Shown here piece by piece: positions 1 through 11,263 of a DNA stretch of 64,000 nucleotides (its first letter is position 1; every line of letters starts with the position of its first letter). The stretch comes from Purshia tridentata (lineage: Eukaryota; Streptophyta; Magnoliopsida; Rosales; Rosaceae), in the NCBI GenBank assembly GCA_003254885.1, contig QANT01000115.1, positions 1 to 64,000 on the forward strand, written 5' to 3'. The notes beneath the pieces were generated by a model, which did no database searches, was not told the DNA's origin, and saw only the letters and a program-made list of their open reading frames with translations. The position numbers were made by a program, and so were the translations under genes.

Positions 1-210
1 TAAAAATGGCAGATTTCGCTGGTTTTTTTCGAAATTTTAGCGAAATTTTGAAAAAAACCAGCTGATATGGTCTCGAAATTTCGGGCGAAATTATCTCGAA
101 ATTTCGGCGAAAAATCGAAATTTCGGCGAAATTTTAACTTATACACCAAAAAATTTCGATACCCCCTCAAAACGAAATTTTCGGCGAAATTTCGCCGAAA
201 ATTTCGAAAT
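1..210. repeat. AAATTTCG-type inverted-repeat cluster (probable transposon remnant)
   Basis: The stretch repeats the words CGAAATTT and GGCGAAATTT in both orientations. A 12-bp inverted repeat CTGGTTTTTTTC lies at 19-30 with its complement at 50-61. A perfect 34-bp palindrome centred on GGCGAAATTTCGCC covers 173-206. Such self-complementary arrays are typical of transposon ends. The family cannot be named from the sequence alone, and the left edge is cut by the window. Confidence 0.5.
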
Positions 211-571
211 TTAACTCACTGGTTGTAATACATTTTTAATTTAAGTGATAAATTGACACAATTAAAATGTTTGGACGTTTAACCCAAACACTTAAAATAC
301 ACTGCTAACACAGTAGTGGAAACTAGAAAATTAGAAATAATGAAAACAATTAGAAAACATAATTAAACATTCTGATCAAAATCATCAAACCAAGCCCAAA
401 CCATAATTACACATTTACACTGAGAGAGACTGAGAGAGAGAGAGCCAACTACACGCACAAGGCAAAGTTCTCCCACAGATTGAAATAATGGTAATGCCCA
501 AATCAGTTCCTTAGCAGACGCCACAAACAGACGTTTTATGCGCGCAACTGCTGGTCACTTAGAAGAAGACG
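1..571. other. Upstream spacer and leader of the transporter gene, with an AAATTTCG-rich repeat
   Basis: No coding potential is seen. Bases 1-210 are an array of short AAATTTCG / GGCGAAATTT words in both orientations, including a long perfect palindrome (separate entry). The rest is AT-rich promoter sequence with a GA-rich run at about 421-444, probably in or near the 5' leader of the gene starting at 572. Confidence 0.6.
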
Positions 572-3500
572 ATGCAGTGGTACTTTGTGGCCGCGCTACT
601 CACCGTCCTTACCAGTTCTCAGGTCAGTGAACCTTCGGAATCTGCAATTTGATTGTCGTTTTAATTACTATCTTTTGCGTTTCATTGTTTTCTGGATCTC
701 TCTTTTTTCTTTAACTCTGAATCTGAGCTCTTCAGTGTTTGTATTTTGGACCCATTTCCAGAATTTGGAAAACATTTTGTTTATTTGAGCCCAAATCATT
801 TCAGTCAAGGTTTTGCTTGATTTCCCAGAAAATCCTGTTCATTTTTAGTTATTGTTTAGTTTTTATTTAACATTTGCCTATCTGTTTATGTAAATAATAA
901 ATATGTGCTGCTACGGCTTACCCAAAGAAAGAAATGTGTGTTTATGAGTGGCAGTGTGACAACGAACACAATTGATTCTAACTGAAAATGATAGGAAAAG
1001 GTTTTGAATTGTTATTACTCTGTACCTTTGCTTGCCTATGCTGACTGAAAGAGCTGATCATTGAACTATACCATCAAAATGTGGCAAGTATTTGAGCTGT
1101 GAAAATTACAAGTATGCACGCCACATTTTTCAAGCTTTTAAACTAATGAAATAATATGAAAGGAAATATTGTGTTCTTCTAAAATTCCAAGTATCTGATA
1201 ATTTTAGAGTGAAAATGTAATGCTTGAAACTTGAACCATACATGAATTGTTTCTAGAGATTTTATGGATGGAGTACACTTGCGTGAAATTTTTTAAGAAC
1301 TCATGAGTAAGTGAACCAAATGGACCATAAAAATAAATTTTCATGTTGTATGAATCTCTGTAAAGTGTTTGTGATGGAACTGCTGTTTGGATCAATTTTT
1401 GGTGTCTGAGCTGGCATACTGCTATCCAACACACTAGGGCAATAAACTAGAATTATCTGCAAGAGAGAGAAATGTCCTGTTATACAAAATTATTAACTTG
1501 TTTCTTCTCACAAAGGCGGTTGAATTAGTTATAACTTGAGGCAATGCCCATTTTCAGTATGGAGCTTTTAGCAGCAGTCAAGTTTGTTTTATATTTTAGT
1601 ATGGATTTCTGAGTGTTTATAGAAGAGAAAGTTTCCTCAGCTTTTGATGCATACTGATGTCAAGTTTTCCACTTCCCTTGATGAGTGGAAACCTTAAATA
1701 TTAAACATAGTTATTTTCTGGAAGTGGGGTTCATTGCCTTTTGGCATTTTAACAATTACTGCTGTCTACATAAACTTTTATAGACATTTTTCCCTATACA
1801 TTATTAGTTCCTCAACTGTTCTTCATGGGTTTTGAAATGTCTGGAGTGGGAGAACTTTGGGTGTAAGCTTTGCTTTCTGTGTTGACGTCGGTTGATGGTA
1901 TTGGTTTATAAACTCAGTTTCAAAAAGTTTTGTATTTGTTAGTCTCCTAGCAATGGATTTCATTTGATTAAAAAAAGCAATGAATTTCATTCCTCCGCAA
2001 TTTCCTTCATTTCAGGGAATCTTGACAACTCTTTCTCAAAGTGATGGCAAATATAAGTATGACTATGCAACTGTTCCGTTTCTTGCTGAAGTATTTAAGG
2101 TACTTCACTTTACTTATCTTCATTAACAAGATCATTTAGCGTGTAAGTTAACATTTTTTTTTTCTTTAAACCATCAAATTAGAGTTAGTTTTTCATTATA
2201 TAATGACTCTTTTCTTCTCCTCAAATACTTGATGCATTTAATTGTACTGATATTTCTTTTTTTTTTTAATTTCTTTTTATCATACAGCTAGCAGTTTCCA
2301 GTTTACTTCTTTGGAGAGAGTGTCGCATATCACCTTCTGTACGAATGACTACAGACTGGAAGAGTGTGCGCTTATATCCTATTCCTTCGATCATATATCT
2401 AATTCATAACAATGTTCAGTTTGCCACTCTTGTTTATGTGGATACTTCCACATATCAGATAATGGGTAATCTGAAGATTGTTACTACTGGCATATTGTTC
2501 AGGTGCCTACTTTAATAGTTTTTCTAGTTGCACAAAATCTGAATCATGAATGGTTTTCATTTTGTTGGAAGTTTACTTTGTCCAATTATATCTTCATTAT
2601 TAGTTGATTGATTGATCTATTTATGTGATGCTTTAGACTATTCCTGAGAAAAAAGCTGACTAATCTGCAATGGATGGCGATTGTCTTATTAGCTGTTGGA
2701 ACAACCACAAGCCAGGTGATAATAAAATCATTTCTATTTGGTTATTGAAGTTGGTTTGGTTTGTTTTCTATTTGTTTAGAAATGTTTTGTCTGCAGTGCT
2801 GTTATACGTAGAACTCCTGCTGAGAATTTAAATGGTGCACACTATATATCGAGTTGCTTTTATCTTGTAGGTTAAAGGTTGTGGAGAAGCATCATGTGAC
2901 TCTTTGTTCTCAGCACCCATCCAGGGATATATGCTGGGCATCCTATCTGCTTGTATGTCCGCATTAGCAGGTGTTTACACAGAGTTCCTGATGAAGAAGA
3001 ACAATGATAGCTTGTACTGGCAGAATGTACAATTGTATACGTAGGTATCTTTTCTCCACTCCATGCCTTGCTTTCTGTGACTAACATCAATGATGCTATT
3101 TACTACTTTTGCATTATGGCTGGTTTGTGGTTACTGCATCAAAGCCTCATTGAGGCATTTTCCGTTTGTGATTATGACTTTTTATACATTACAACAACTA
3201 CTAGTAATGTGTATCCTATATGAGCATGAATTTTATTGAATGCGCTAGCACATAATTAACCATCTGCTTTTTCAGAATACCTGCTATACTGTTGTAATGT
3301 CAATACCTTTCAGGTTTGGTGTAATTTTCAACATGGCACGACTTCTCTTTGATGACTTTAGGGGTGGATTTGAGAATGGACCTTGGTGGCAACGCCTTGT
3401 CAATGGATATAGTATTACAACTTGGATGGTGGTATTAAATCTTGGATCCACTGGCTTGCTGGTTTCATGGTTGATGAAGTATGCTGACAATATTGTGAAG

Positions 3501-4143
3501 GTAATTATTTGAACATTTGGACCAACATCTGTGGTTTCCTCGTCACTGATGTAATCATTTTAGACAGATGCAACATGAATCATATTATTGATAAGTGATC
3601 TGAATGGTAAGAAAAAAAATATGGTTTAGCACCAATCTATTAATGCCCTTTATGAAACATAAAAACTCTGTTGCTGTCTGTTCTTTCTTTGCATTAAAAT
3701 CCAGTACAACAGAATGCGGGCCTGACTTTGTTTTTGGGCCTTCCAACTTTATTTCTTCATTTATTTGCTTCTTTCAGGTGTATTCCACTTCAATGGCAAT
3801 GCTGCTGACCATGGTTTTATCTGTATACCTTTTCACTTTCAAGCCCACATTGCAGGTAATGTCTCTACAGGGTTATGATAGAGTTGACACGCACTTATGA
3901 AATGTAGTTGCCAGCAAATTTATATATTATATTTCAGAAAAAAAAAGTATATATTAAATTATTAATAAACATGCTATCTTGTTGCAGCTTTTCTTGGGTA
4001 TTATTATCTGTATGATGTCACTACACATGTATTTTGCCCCTCCGAGCATGCTTGTAGATTTACCACTGCCTGTAAAAGCAATCCCTGAGAGTCTGAAAGA
4101 AGTTTCTGTTGAACGAAGATCAGATTCAAGAACGGATTCCTGA
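572..4143 (+). CDS. CMP-sialic acid transporter-like nucleotide-sugar transporter (8 exons)
   Basis: Predicted 339-aa Golgi/ER multi-pass nucleotide-sugar transporter of the NST/DMT superfamily. Exons: 572-622, 2016-2099, 2288-2502, 2637-2715, 2871-3040, 3314-3500, 3778-3855 and 3988-4143. All introns are GT-AG and the frame closes on TGA. The protein begins MQWYFVAALLTVLTSSQG and carries family blocks such as VDTSTYQIMGNLKIVTTGIL, STGLLVSWLMKYADNIVKV and YSTSMAMLLTMVLS, and hydrophobic helices fill most of its length. It closely resembles Arabidopsis At5g41760 as I recall it, one of the plant proteins annotated as CMP-sialic acid transporters. Plants contain little or no sialic acid, so the natural substrate may be another nucleotide sugar, for example CMP-Kdo or UDP-galactose; that is inference. 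The start is the first ATG of exon 1. Intron 1 is long (1.4 kb), as is common for introns near the 5' end. Confidence 0.93.
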
Positions 4144-4934
4144 TGCTTCTCTTGTTCAAGGAAACCAATGCTTTTTGCAGAAACTGGAACATAATACAGT
4201 TGGTTCATTCGATGGTTAACTTAGAGAAGCATCTATAGCTTGAACCAGAAACATCTTTTTATGTGTCTGGATTCTTCTCTGAACCAGAGATGCCTGCCAG
4301 AGTGAACAAGTAAGCCTAGCTGGGAATTGAGATTTACTCTCTTGAAGTGGGAGAGAAGACTGATTCAATCATTTAATTGACTAGTTTGATTGGAGGCTTA
4401 AATTATTTTTGTTGTATGTGCTGGATGTACCTGTTCAGAGTGTACTTGTTACTTCTTGAAACATTATCAGAAAAATCTTATAAAAATTCTTATCCTGATT
4501 GTGGTACTACTATTTGTAATGGGACTCAATTGTATCACCTTATATATATATGTTCGTTATTTATATGCAGTAAGAACGTTTAGTTCCTTACATGTAGGCA
4601 GACATGTCTCCTTACAAACCAATCACAATTTGATTCACTTACAAGTTACATGTCAAATTGTGATTGGCTTCTGAGAATGAATGGTTCTTTTATATGCAAG
4701 GACTAAGGAGTCAATGTATCTGATGCATGTAAAAATGCATATGCATATACGTATACATGTGTTTGTAATCTGCATTCACTATGCTGTTTGTACAAATACT
4801 TAACCCTTGTGAAAACGCAATTTAAAGTGTTCGGGGCATAAAAAGCAATCTGTCATAGAAGTTTTCTTGGCAGCTACGCAACCCAACTTATCCAACCATA
4901 TTGTTATATCATTCGGCCTAAATTGTAAATATTA

Positions 4935-5237
4935 CGTCTCGTTTGGTGTTTATGAGTGAATTGAAAAGGATAATAACAAGATTTATGTATATTTAAGAAA
5001 AAAAATGAAAAATGTTTTTTAACTTGAAGGAAGATGGAAAGAAAATAGTTTAACTGTAAAGGAAATGTTATCTATGCTAATCCCTATCATTTTGAGAAGA
5101 TTAGAAGGGATAAGTTTTCTTTATAATTTATCCATCTTATTCCTATATTCTTTTTTCAAGTAAGAAATTTCTTCCATAAATACATATGAATTTGTTATTT
5201 ATCATTTCCAATCCAATTCTAACAATCAAACAATGCA
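4935..5237. mobile_element. MITE-like element, Harbinger/Tourist-type candidate
   Basis: The left end reads CGTCTCGTTTGGTGTTTATG. The reverse complement of the right end reads TGCATTGTTTGATTGTTAG. The two ends stay similar, at roughly 70-75% by eye, for about 55 bp. A TTA trinucleotide sits directly outside each end (4932-4934 and about 5238-5240), as expected for the TTA/TAA target duplication of PIF/Harbinger MITEs. The element is about 300 bp and has no ORF. Boundaries are estimates. Confidence 0.45.
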
Positions 5238-5472
5238 TTAAGGCCTATGTTTTGCCAACACTATTAACATTGAACATTTGACTTTGGCTACAACCTACAA
5301 CACTACGCTAAAGACTTTTGCCACAACATGGAGCTAATAGTAAACCAACCTGACACTAGCATCTTCTTAGTGGCAATGAATGCCAAATCAATAATACTAG
5401 AGTTGTGGATACTCTTCCTTCCTTTGGTCTCCTTTGTAGCAATAATAATGCTAGAGTTTGTCAACACGTTTC

Positions 5473-5620
5473 TCAAATTTTAGACGCTAAATGATGTGGT
5501 ATATTATATGACAGTATATTATGTATTAGAAATAAATTAACTTAAGAATGAGCGTAGATATAAATACATAACACACTATCACATCAGTTGGTATATAAAA
5601 ATTTGGGTATGCACGCATGA
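5473..5620. mobile_element. Short degenerate inverted-repeat element
   Basis: The left side (around CTAAATGATGTGGTATATT) and the reverse complement of the right side (around CAACTGATGTGATAGTGTG) can be aligned with several mismatches, giving a foldback of roughly 140 bp. There is no coding content. The match is weak, so this is a low-confidence MITE remnant. Confidence 0.3.
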
Positions 5621-5948
5621 AAAATACAAGTACCAAGTTGGGGACATTATTTCTCAACTATGCATGGATGATTCAATTAGGAACTCAGTTATAGAATCCT
5701 GATCTATATGTCTTTGTGCATTTATTATAGGATAGAATGGATGGAAATGTTTCACTGTAAGTCTGTAACTTGAGGCATTAAATTGTAACTCTCAACCCTT
5801 GGCTTGCCCACAAATATGGTAGAAGAAACATTCTATTCAAAATGCTTCGCTTTCAAGATATTAAGTGTTTCTCTTAAACTCTTTAATTCTTGTCTTCTAG
5901 CACATACTCGAATACTCTTCCTCTTTCTCTCTGCTCTTTAGGAAGGTC

Positions 5949-5956
5949 TATAAAAG
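5949..5956 (+). promoter_or_regulatory. TATA box of the 90-aa gene
   Basis: TATAAAAG lies 101 bp before the ATG at 6057. This predicts transcription starting near 5980 and a leader of about 75 nt, which supports the small ORF being a real gene. Confidence 0.7.
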
Positions 5957-6056
5957 GACAACTTTGCAACACTCATAAGCAACAACTTTGCATGAGTACC
6001 AGTTGCTTAATAGATTTGAGGAAATAAATTAATCATTGAGAGAAAGTGAGAAGAAT

Positions 6057-6329
6057 ATGAGTACTGGAACTGGGTGTCCCAACCATGCTTTTGCTATGCC
6101 AAGGCTAGGAGGAGCAAATCATCATGAGCAAGCCAGCAAGAGCAACAACATGTGCACTTTCCGGATGCCTCTGCACTACCCAAGGTACCAGAAGAGTGAC
6201 TATGAGACTATGCCAGAGTGGAAATTAGACTGCCTCTTGCAACAGTATGGCCTGCCAGTCATTGGGGATGTCAACCAAAAGAGGAAGTTTGCCATGGGGG
6301 CTTTCCTTTGGCCTTCCCAGTATGAATGA
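6057..6329 (+). CDS. Small conserved plant protein of unknown function (DUF7722-like), 90 aa
   Basis: A single-exon ORF with a good TATA box upstream. The C-terminal two-thirds contains the strongly patterned block MPLHYPRYQKSDYETMPEWK, followed by LDCLLQQYGLP and KRKFAMGAFLWP. I recognise this as a short plant-restricted domain, which I believe is the one catalogued as DUF7722, but could not check. There is no signal peptide, membrane segment or catalytic motif. The N-terminal 35 residues are polar and look disordered. An upstream in-frame non-ATG extension was ignored; the ATG at 6057 fits the TATA spacing. The function is unknown. Confidence 0.75.
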   Translation: MSTGTGCPNHAFAMPRLGGANHHEQASKSNNMCTFRMPLHYPRYQKSDYETMPEWKLDCLLQQYGLPVIGDVNQKRKFAMGAFLWPSQYE

Positions 6330-7829
6330 GATCATGAGACCCAATAGCAGGAAGAAAAAAACTTCCCTTCACTGGAGTATATACAGGTCTATCTTTCTCA
6401 TCATGCGACCCAATAAGTGATGAGAGAGAGACACTGTGTATACACCCGTTGATTACAATATATTTCTAATCTACTAGCATAGTTGATGATAGTTTTGGGT
6501 AGTACTATCACTTTGGTGTCTGTATTCAGCAATATATTACGTTTTTTTTTAAATTTCATTGTAAGCAAATAAGAGATGTAAATGATTATGTGTATTGTTA
6601 ATTATGTATGCTGAAATTAATTGAACAAGGCTGTAGCAGCTTCAATAATAATTCATGCCTTTAACTCGACAAAGAAACTACCGTATCACAAAAATATGCA
6701 CTATGTGTCTATCTCTTGCATCACATCTTTATGTGTCCAATGGATACACCCGTTACATGGAAGTTTTACTCAACTCACATACTAAGTTTCCTGAATTTTA
6801 TGCATCTAAGATGAAGTGGTTGTTATGAGTAAGTTGGGAAGGTCTTATTGAAACCAAGCAACTCTGCAACTTGAGGCCAAAACTTATCTCTGGCATCATT
6901 CTATTGGAATTTGCAGTGTCAATAACATAGAACCTCTCACTGGTCTACATCTTTAATGGATCATATTGGCAAGTTTTGTTAATCAAGTCACCTATATGCA
7001 GGCTAGAAGCTTAATTTCAACCAAGTAAGCCCACACGCCATTCGGCATATCATTGGCACTAAAGATTAACTTCACATTCATGGCTACCCTAGTTGCCAAA
7101 AATTATAAAGAACTAATAAGGTAATGCTTTATTTATGTTATTTGAACTCAATTAATTGTAAGATTTTTATTAATTCTTATGGGTAGTCTGTGCTCTTTTT
7201 CCACATGTTTAGATTAGGGGACACATACTCTAAATCTGGTCATCTGATTTGGCTAGAAGACGTATTCTAAACCACAACTATTTTTTCTCTTAATAATGAC
7301 TACGGTTAGAAAATAATTAACTTTATTTTGATTTCATATAATATTAAAGACTTGACCCTCTTTATTGGGTGTTAATATCAGTATGATCAATGCCTGCATT
7401 ACCTGAAAATGGATAGAAGTTGAAAAATATCTATATGATGGTCTGCTTTATTATTGTGAAGAAGAAGAACATAAAATCTGATAAACGATGCCATCACAGG
7501 TACAAAGAATTGTGTTTGTAGTTATCTTAGTAGGTCTCTCATTAAATATGAAAACTACATGACCTCTCATCCACGGCAATGCACACAGCTCTGACACCAG
7601 AAATTAATGGGAAATTGATTTTTTCTATAATTGATGCACTCATCTACTCATAGATTCCTACAGTGTTAGTAATAGTACTAGTACTATACCAGCCTCAAAA
7701 TATTAAATAGTTAGGTAATTGATCAACAATGTATATCAAGCGTATACGGGTTCCCATTACAAAGAGAGAGAGACAAAACATATCCACGTAGCCTCACATG
7801 CACTAGATCTTGAAAACTGACAAAGAAGT

Positions 7830-7900
7830 GGGAAATGGGGATCGGAAGTTTCGAGCCCATAACCTCCTGCAGACAAAGCTCAAGTTATTTAGACAATGAA
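7830..7900 (-). repeat. Possible tRNA-derived SINE remnant
   Basis: Read on the minus strand, the stretch contains GGGCTCGAAACTTCC, a degenerate Pol III B-box (consensus GGTTCGANNCC), preceded by GAGGTTATG as in tRNA-derived SINE heads. Ends and target duplications could not be found. Weak. Confidence 0.3.
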
Positions 7901-8258
7901 CCAATTATGTATATCAAGTTTATGGATAGAACAATAACCTTCCATAATTATATGGATACTAGAAAGTTCCAGATGCCTAACAAGTATAAAATCTGTGTAT
8001 TCTTGTCTGATCTGATCTGAGTGTGTAAGTAGTAGTGTGTATAGAATCTAGCTCACTGAATTATCTTCGACTTTCTTGTATAACTAAATCCTATAATTGT
8101 ATTACTGGGTCCATGATTTAAATCGTTCTAGTTTCCTAGCGACAAGGATAGATCATTCTCGATCGGGTCCGCACGCACAGCTTTATCTTCAATTCAAGTG
8201 GTTGGGAATAAGACAAAGATGGCAAACATAACATGAGCGTCAAGAAACAAATACAATT

Positions 8259-8269
8259 ATCCCACATCG
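8259..8269 (+). promoter_or_regulatory. USE-like element ATCCCACATCG (copy 1)
   Basis: An exact match to RTCCCACATCG, the upstream sequence element of plant U-snRNA promoters. No TATA box follows at the spacing used by U6 or U1/U2 genes. The same word also occurs in plant transposon ends, so its role is uncertain. Confidence 0.4.
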
Positions 8270-8397
8270 GATAGTTTCGTAAGGAATTAGAATTAAATTC
8301 TAGCACAACTTATCTTCAAGTCAAGTTCTAGCTGCAAGCAATTAATGCATTAACATGATTGAAATGGTTAGGAATTGTTAATTAATCACATATAATT

Positions 8398-8431
8398 GTC
8401 CCACATCGAATAAATGAATTGCATATATAAG
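8398..8431 (+). promoter_or_regulatory. USE-like element GTCCCACATCG plus TATATAAG (copy 2)
   Basis: GTCCCACATCG at 8398-8408 is an exact USE match. It is followed after 15 nt by TATATAAG at 8424-8431. Functional plant snRNA promoters use a longer gap (roughly 24 nt for Pol III, 34 for Pol II), and I recognise no snRNA downstream. This may be a degenerate snRNA promoter or a transposon end. Confidence 0.35.
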
Positions 8432-9482
8432 TTTCGATCATTTGCATTGAGAAGATAAAATCTCACATCAATGTTGGATCATAAGTTTATAGTACACTCA
8501 CGTTGGTCCATCCACACAAAAATGAAAGGACTATATGGAAGACATGCGTGTATTGTAATTTTAGTTGCCGTTGAGCTTCATTAACTTTGGCTATAGTCGA
8601 AGGGGTTCAAAGAGAATGATTGGTGTTTATATCCACCAAGTGATGTGCATAACTATCACAATATTATTTCATCAACATAGACTGCTATGGCATTCTTATC
8701 ATTAAGCAAGAGCCATGACCCATCAACGAAAATGGTCATTAAATGTAGTTGTCATGAGGAGTCAATTGCAAAGAGGGCTAAGGGCAAGGGTTTGATTTGA
8801 AAATTGAAAGAGATATTAATCTAGTCGCACTGCACTTGCACTTGATAAGAAAACAAAGAACTATATATCATGGCTTTGGAGTTTTGAGTCCCAGGACCCA
8901 ATGAACAATATAGACTCATTGGAGCTGCATGCTACTCTCTCTCTCTCTCTCTAACACAAATGATTGTTCCCCAATAATTATTTGCTACTTTAATCAGTAT
9001 ACTTCCAATTGTTGTATATCAAAATTAAAAGCAACTTCTTAACAAAGTAAGACTTCAATCAACTTTGCATCAGCATTGTCTTGTAATGTATTATGTATGT
9101 ATATGGTTGACAATCCAATTAGGGTAAAAAACCAAACATGTGACATGAGCCGTAAACTTTGACCTTTTAAATCCAAATATTTACAGATGCAAAAATACTC
9201 GAGTTTACCTATATAATTTACGAGCGATTATACGTGCTTTCTGAGAAGTTACCTACAAAAACAATAGAAAATTAGAAAACGTAACAAGTGGACGAATGAG
9301 AAGCACAAGTTGAGATCGATCTCTCTCACAGAGCCGAGAGAGGCTCAGAAGCTCTCGCAGACAGTCCAGGTCGGTCTCCACCAAAACATGCGCATGGCGG
9401 ATGGACCCCCAGCCAAAGAAGTTAGCGGCACTACTGGTTTTGTCCCAGGGCCTAATTTGAGCATACCATCCACCATATGCAT

Positions 9483-9491
9483 TATATATAA
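9483..9491 (+). promoter_or_regulatory. TATA box of the AG-peptide gene
   Basis: TATATATAA lies 236 bp before the ATG at 9719, followed by a CT/GA-rich leader of about 200 nt that is typical of plant 5' UTRs. Confidence 0.55.
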
Positions 9492-9718
9492 CATGAGGCT
9501 GTTGGCCTCTTCGCTTATAATTATTTAGCCTTGGCTAGCTCTCTGGATTTCTCTCCAAACCCACAAAGACAATTACTTTCTCTCTCTCAGGAGCCATTGC
9601 TGCAGTGACTCTGTGAGAGAGGAAGAGAGGGAGAGACCCACTTGGCCGGCCAAGCTATCATTCATTAATTCTTTACGTTTTGCTTTAATTGTTTATCAGA
9701 TATTCAAGGACAACAACA

Positions 9719-10074
9719 ATGGCTTTTCCAAAGCTTTCTCATGGCGTTTTGTTGTTGGCTATTGTCGCTCTGTTTTCCACTCTTGGCATGTGTGCTGCGG
9801 ACGGCCATTTTCTCCCACTATCTCCTCAGGCGAAGCTCATACCAGGGGCTCCGTCTCCCACTGGACCACCTGCCTCCAGCACAAGCGATGGTATGAGATG
9901 CATAAGCATATTATATGAAATGTGGCTTGCATTTGTATGATCCATTTTATTTATGGGGTTGTTTAAATTTTGTTTTCAGGGGTATTAATTGACCAAGGGA
10001 TTGCATTCTTCCTCATGCTTCTGGCTCTGCTGTTCACATACATTATCCATAGTGTAGATATTCTCGACTTCTAA
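9719..10074 (+). CDS. Arabinogalactan peptide (AGP16/20-like), 2 exons
   Basis: Predicted 88-aa precursor from exons 9719-9890 and 9980-10074, ending in TAA. Residues 1 to about 27 form a signal peptide (LLLAIVALFSTLGMCAA). The short secreted core contains Pro next to Ser, Ala, Thr or Gly (GAPSPTGPPAS), the kind of site that is hydroxylated and O-glycosylated. The C-terminus has the family block SDG..IDQGIAFFLMLLALLF, the hydrophobic GPI-attachment signal of AG-peptides. The mature peptide should be a very short GPI-anchored, arabinogalactan-bearing peptide at the plasma membrane. The core is a little longer than in typical AG-peptides. The HPGT at the other end of the window is the enzyme type that adds the first galactose to such proteins. 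Confidence 0.9.
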
Positions 10075-11263
10075 ATTCTCATAATCAATGAAGGAATAGA
10101 TGAAAAATCAGGGTAAGGATCAATTATTATTTTTTTTGGTCAAAGTTGGGCAGATGAATGGTGGTGTATTATTATATCTGCTCATTTGTTATGGGTTTTC
10201 TGGTTGTACATGTTTAGCATTCCGACTTTCACAAATTGCTGTTGTTGGTCTTTGGTGGCTATGTTGCTGATGTTATATATGTCACTCTCTATTTGATGCC
10301 AACCTAATACACTTTCTTTTTTCCTTTCTTTTTTGGCAAACATAGAATTCAGGATTGAAATGGCTTTATATGGGGCCATCACTTTCATGTCTTTGTATTC
10401 TTTCAACAATGGCACGATGGAAATCCGGGCTACATACTTAAGTCCAGAAGCAAAATCAACCTGCCCTTCATTTGAATGGTAATCCCTGGAGCAATGGTTG
10501 ACAATGAGAAATTCATAGCAAATAAATGAAAACTCATGCCATCGCTCTTGTAATGAATGTGGTACAAAGTTGGGTAAATTTCAGAGGCAACTGCAATTGG
10601 ATGCACAGACAATGTTAATGGTGAATGTTAACTGATAATTATGTTGTGTTATAATACTTGCAATACATAGGAATCCAATATGCATAGGCAATAATAATGG
10701 TGAGAACCAGTTCCTTAGGAGCAGGCCTAAGCTGTTAAATTTGTTTATGTGTGTTTTAGCTCAAGAAAGAGTTTCTGGAATAAACCCTGAACCATGTGGT
10801 TTTACCAATTCATCGGACTCTGATAATCTAATGCAGTAACTAAGGTGAAACAAGATCACCAGCTGCCACCATTACTACCACAACTTGATCAATGTTAGAC
10901 CCTCAAAAAGGCTGCAAGTGGCATCCTTAACCACAATTCCTTTTACCACGAACATGAAGCACAAAAGAAGAAGAAAGATCAGATATTCTGTGAGAAGAAG
11001 TGCTGTCAGCATTACACTATTATATCAAAAGTGTGCCATCTGTCTAAACTCCCAAATGAAATACCCCACACATCTAGATGGGAATAACATTTTCGCAAAC
11101 ATCATAGTTTGAGGGTTTCAATATCAGATACAAAGGGAGTTGTTAACCGTTCAGTAATAGTAAGACCTCAACAATTGTCGCCCATAAAAATGGAAGGGGA
11201 GAAGGAAAGAAAAAGGGTCACCGATACGACCAAAGACTTCAGCCGGACAACCTATCAATGATA
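10075..11263. other. Convergent spacer: AG-peptide 3' UTR and CX9C gene 3' UTR
   Basis: Two convergent genes end here. Both 3' UTRs are expected within the AT-rich sequence. Short ORFs at 10182-10415, 10430-10612 and 10885-11112 show no recognisable pattern. No RNA gene or repeat stands out. Confidence 0.55.

Larger units (their letters stand above)
4144..6056. other. Spacer between transporter and the small 90-aa gene
   Basis: The first few hundred bases are probably the 3' UTR of the transporter. The rest is AT-rich with no supported gene. It contains two inverted-repeat (MITE-like) elements, listed separately, and the promoter of the gene starting at 6057. Confidence 0.6.
6330..9718. other. 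Spacer upstream of the AG-peptide gene
   Basis: AT-rich, without a supportable gene. The short ORFs at 7835-8020 and 9310-9528 show no family pattern. The spacer holds a possible SINE trace (about 7830-7900), two copies of an RTCCCACATCG element (8259-8269 and 8398-8408), a short CT microsatellite near 8936-8952, and the AG-peptide promoter. Confidence 0.6.
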
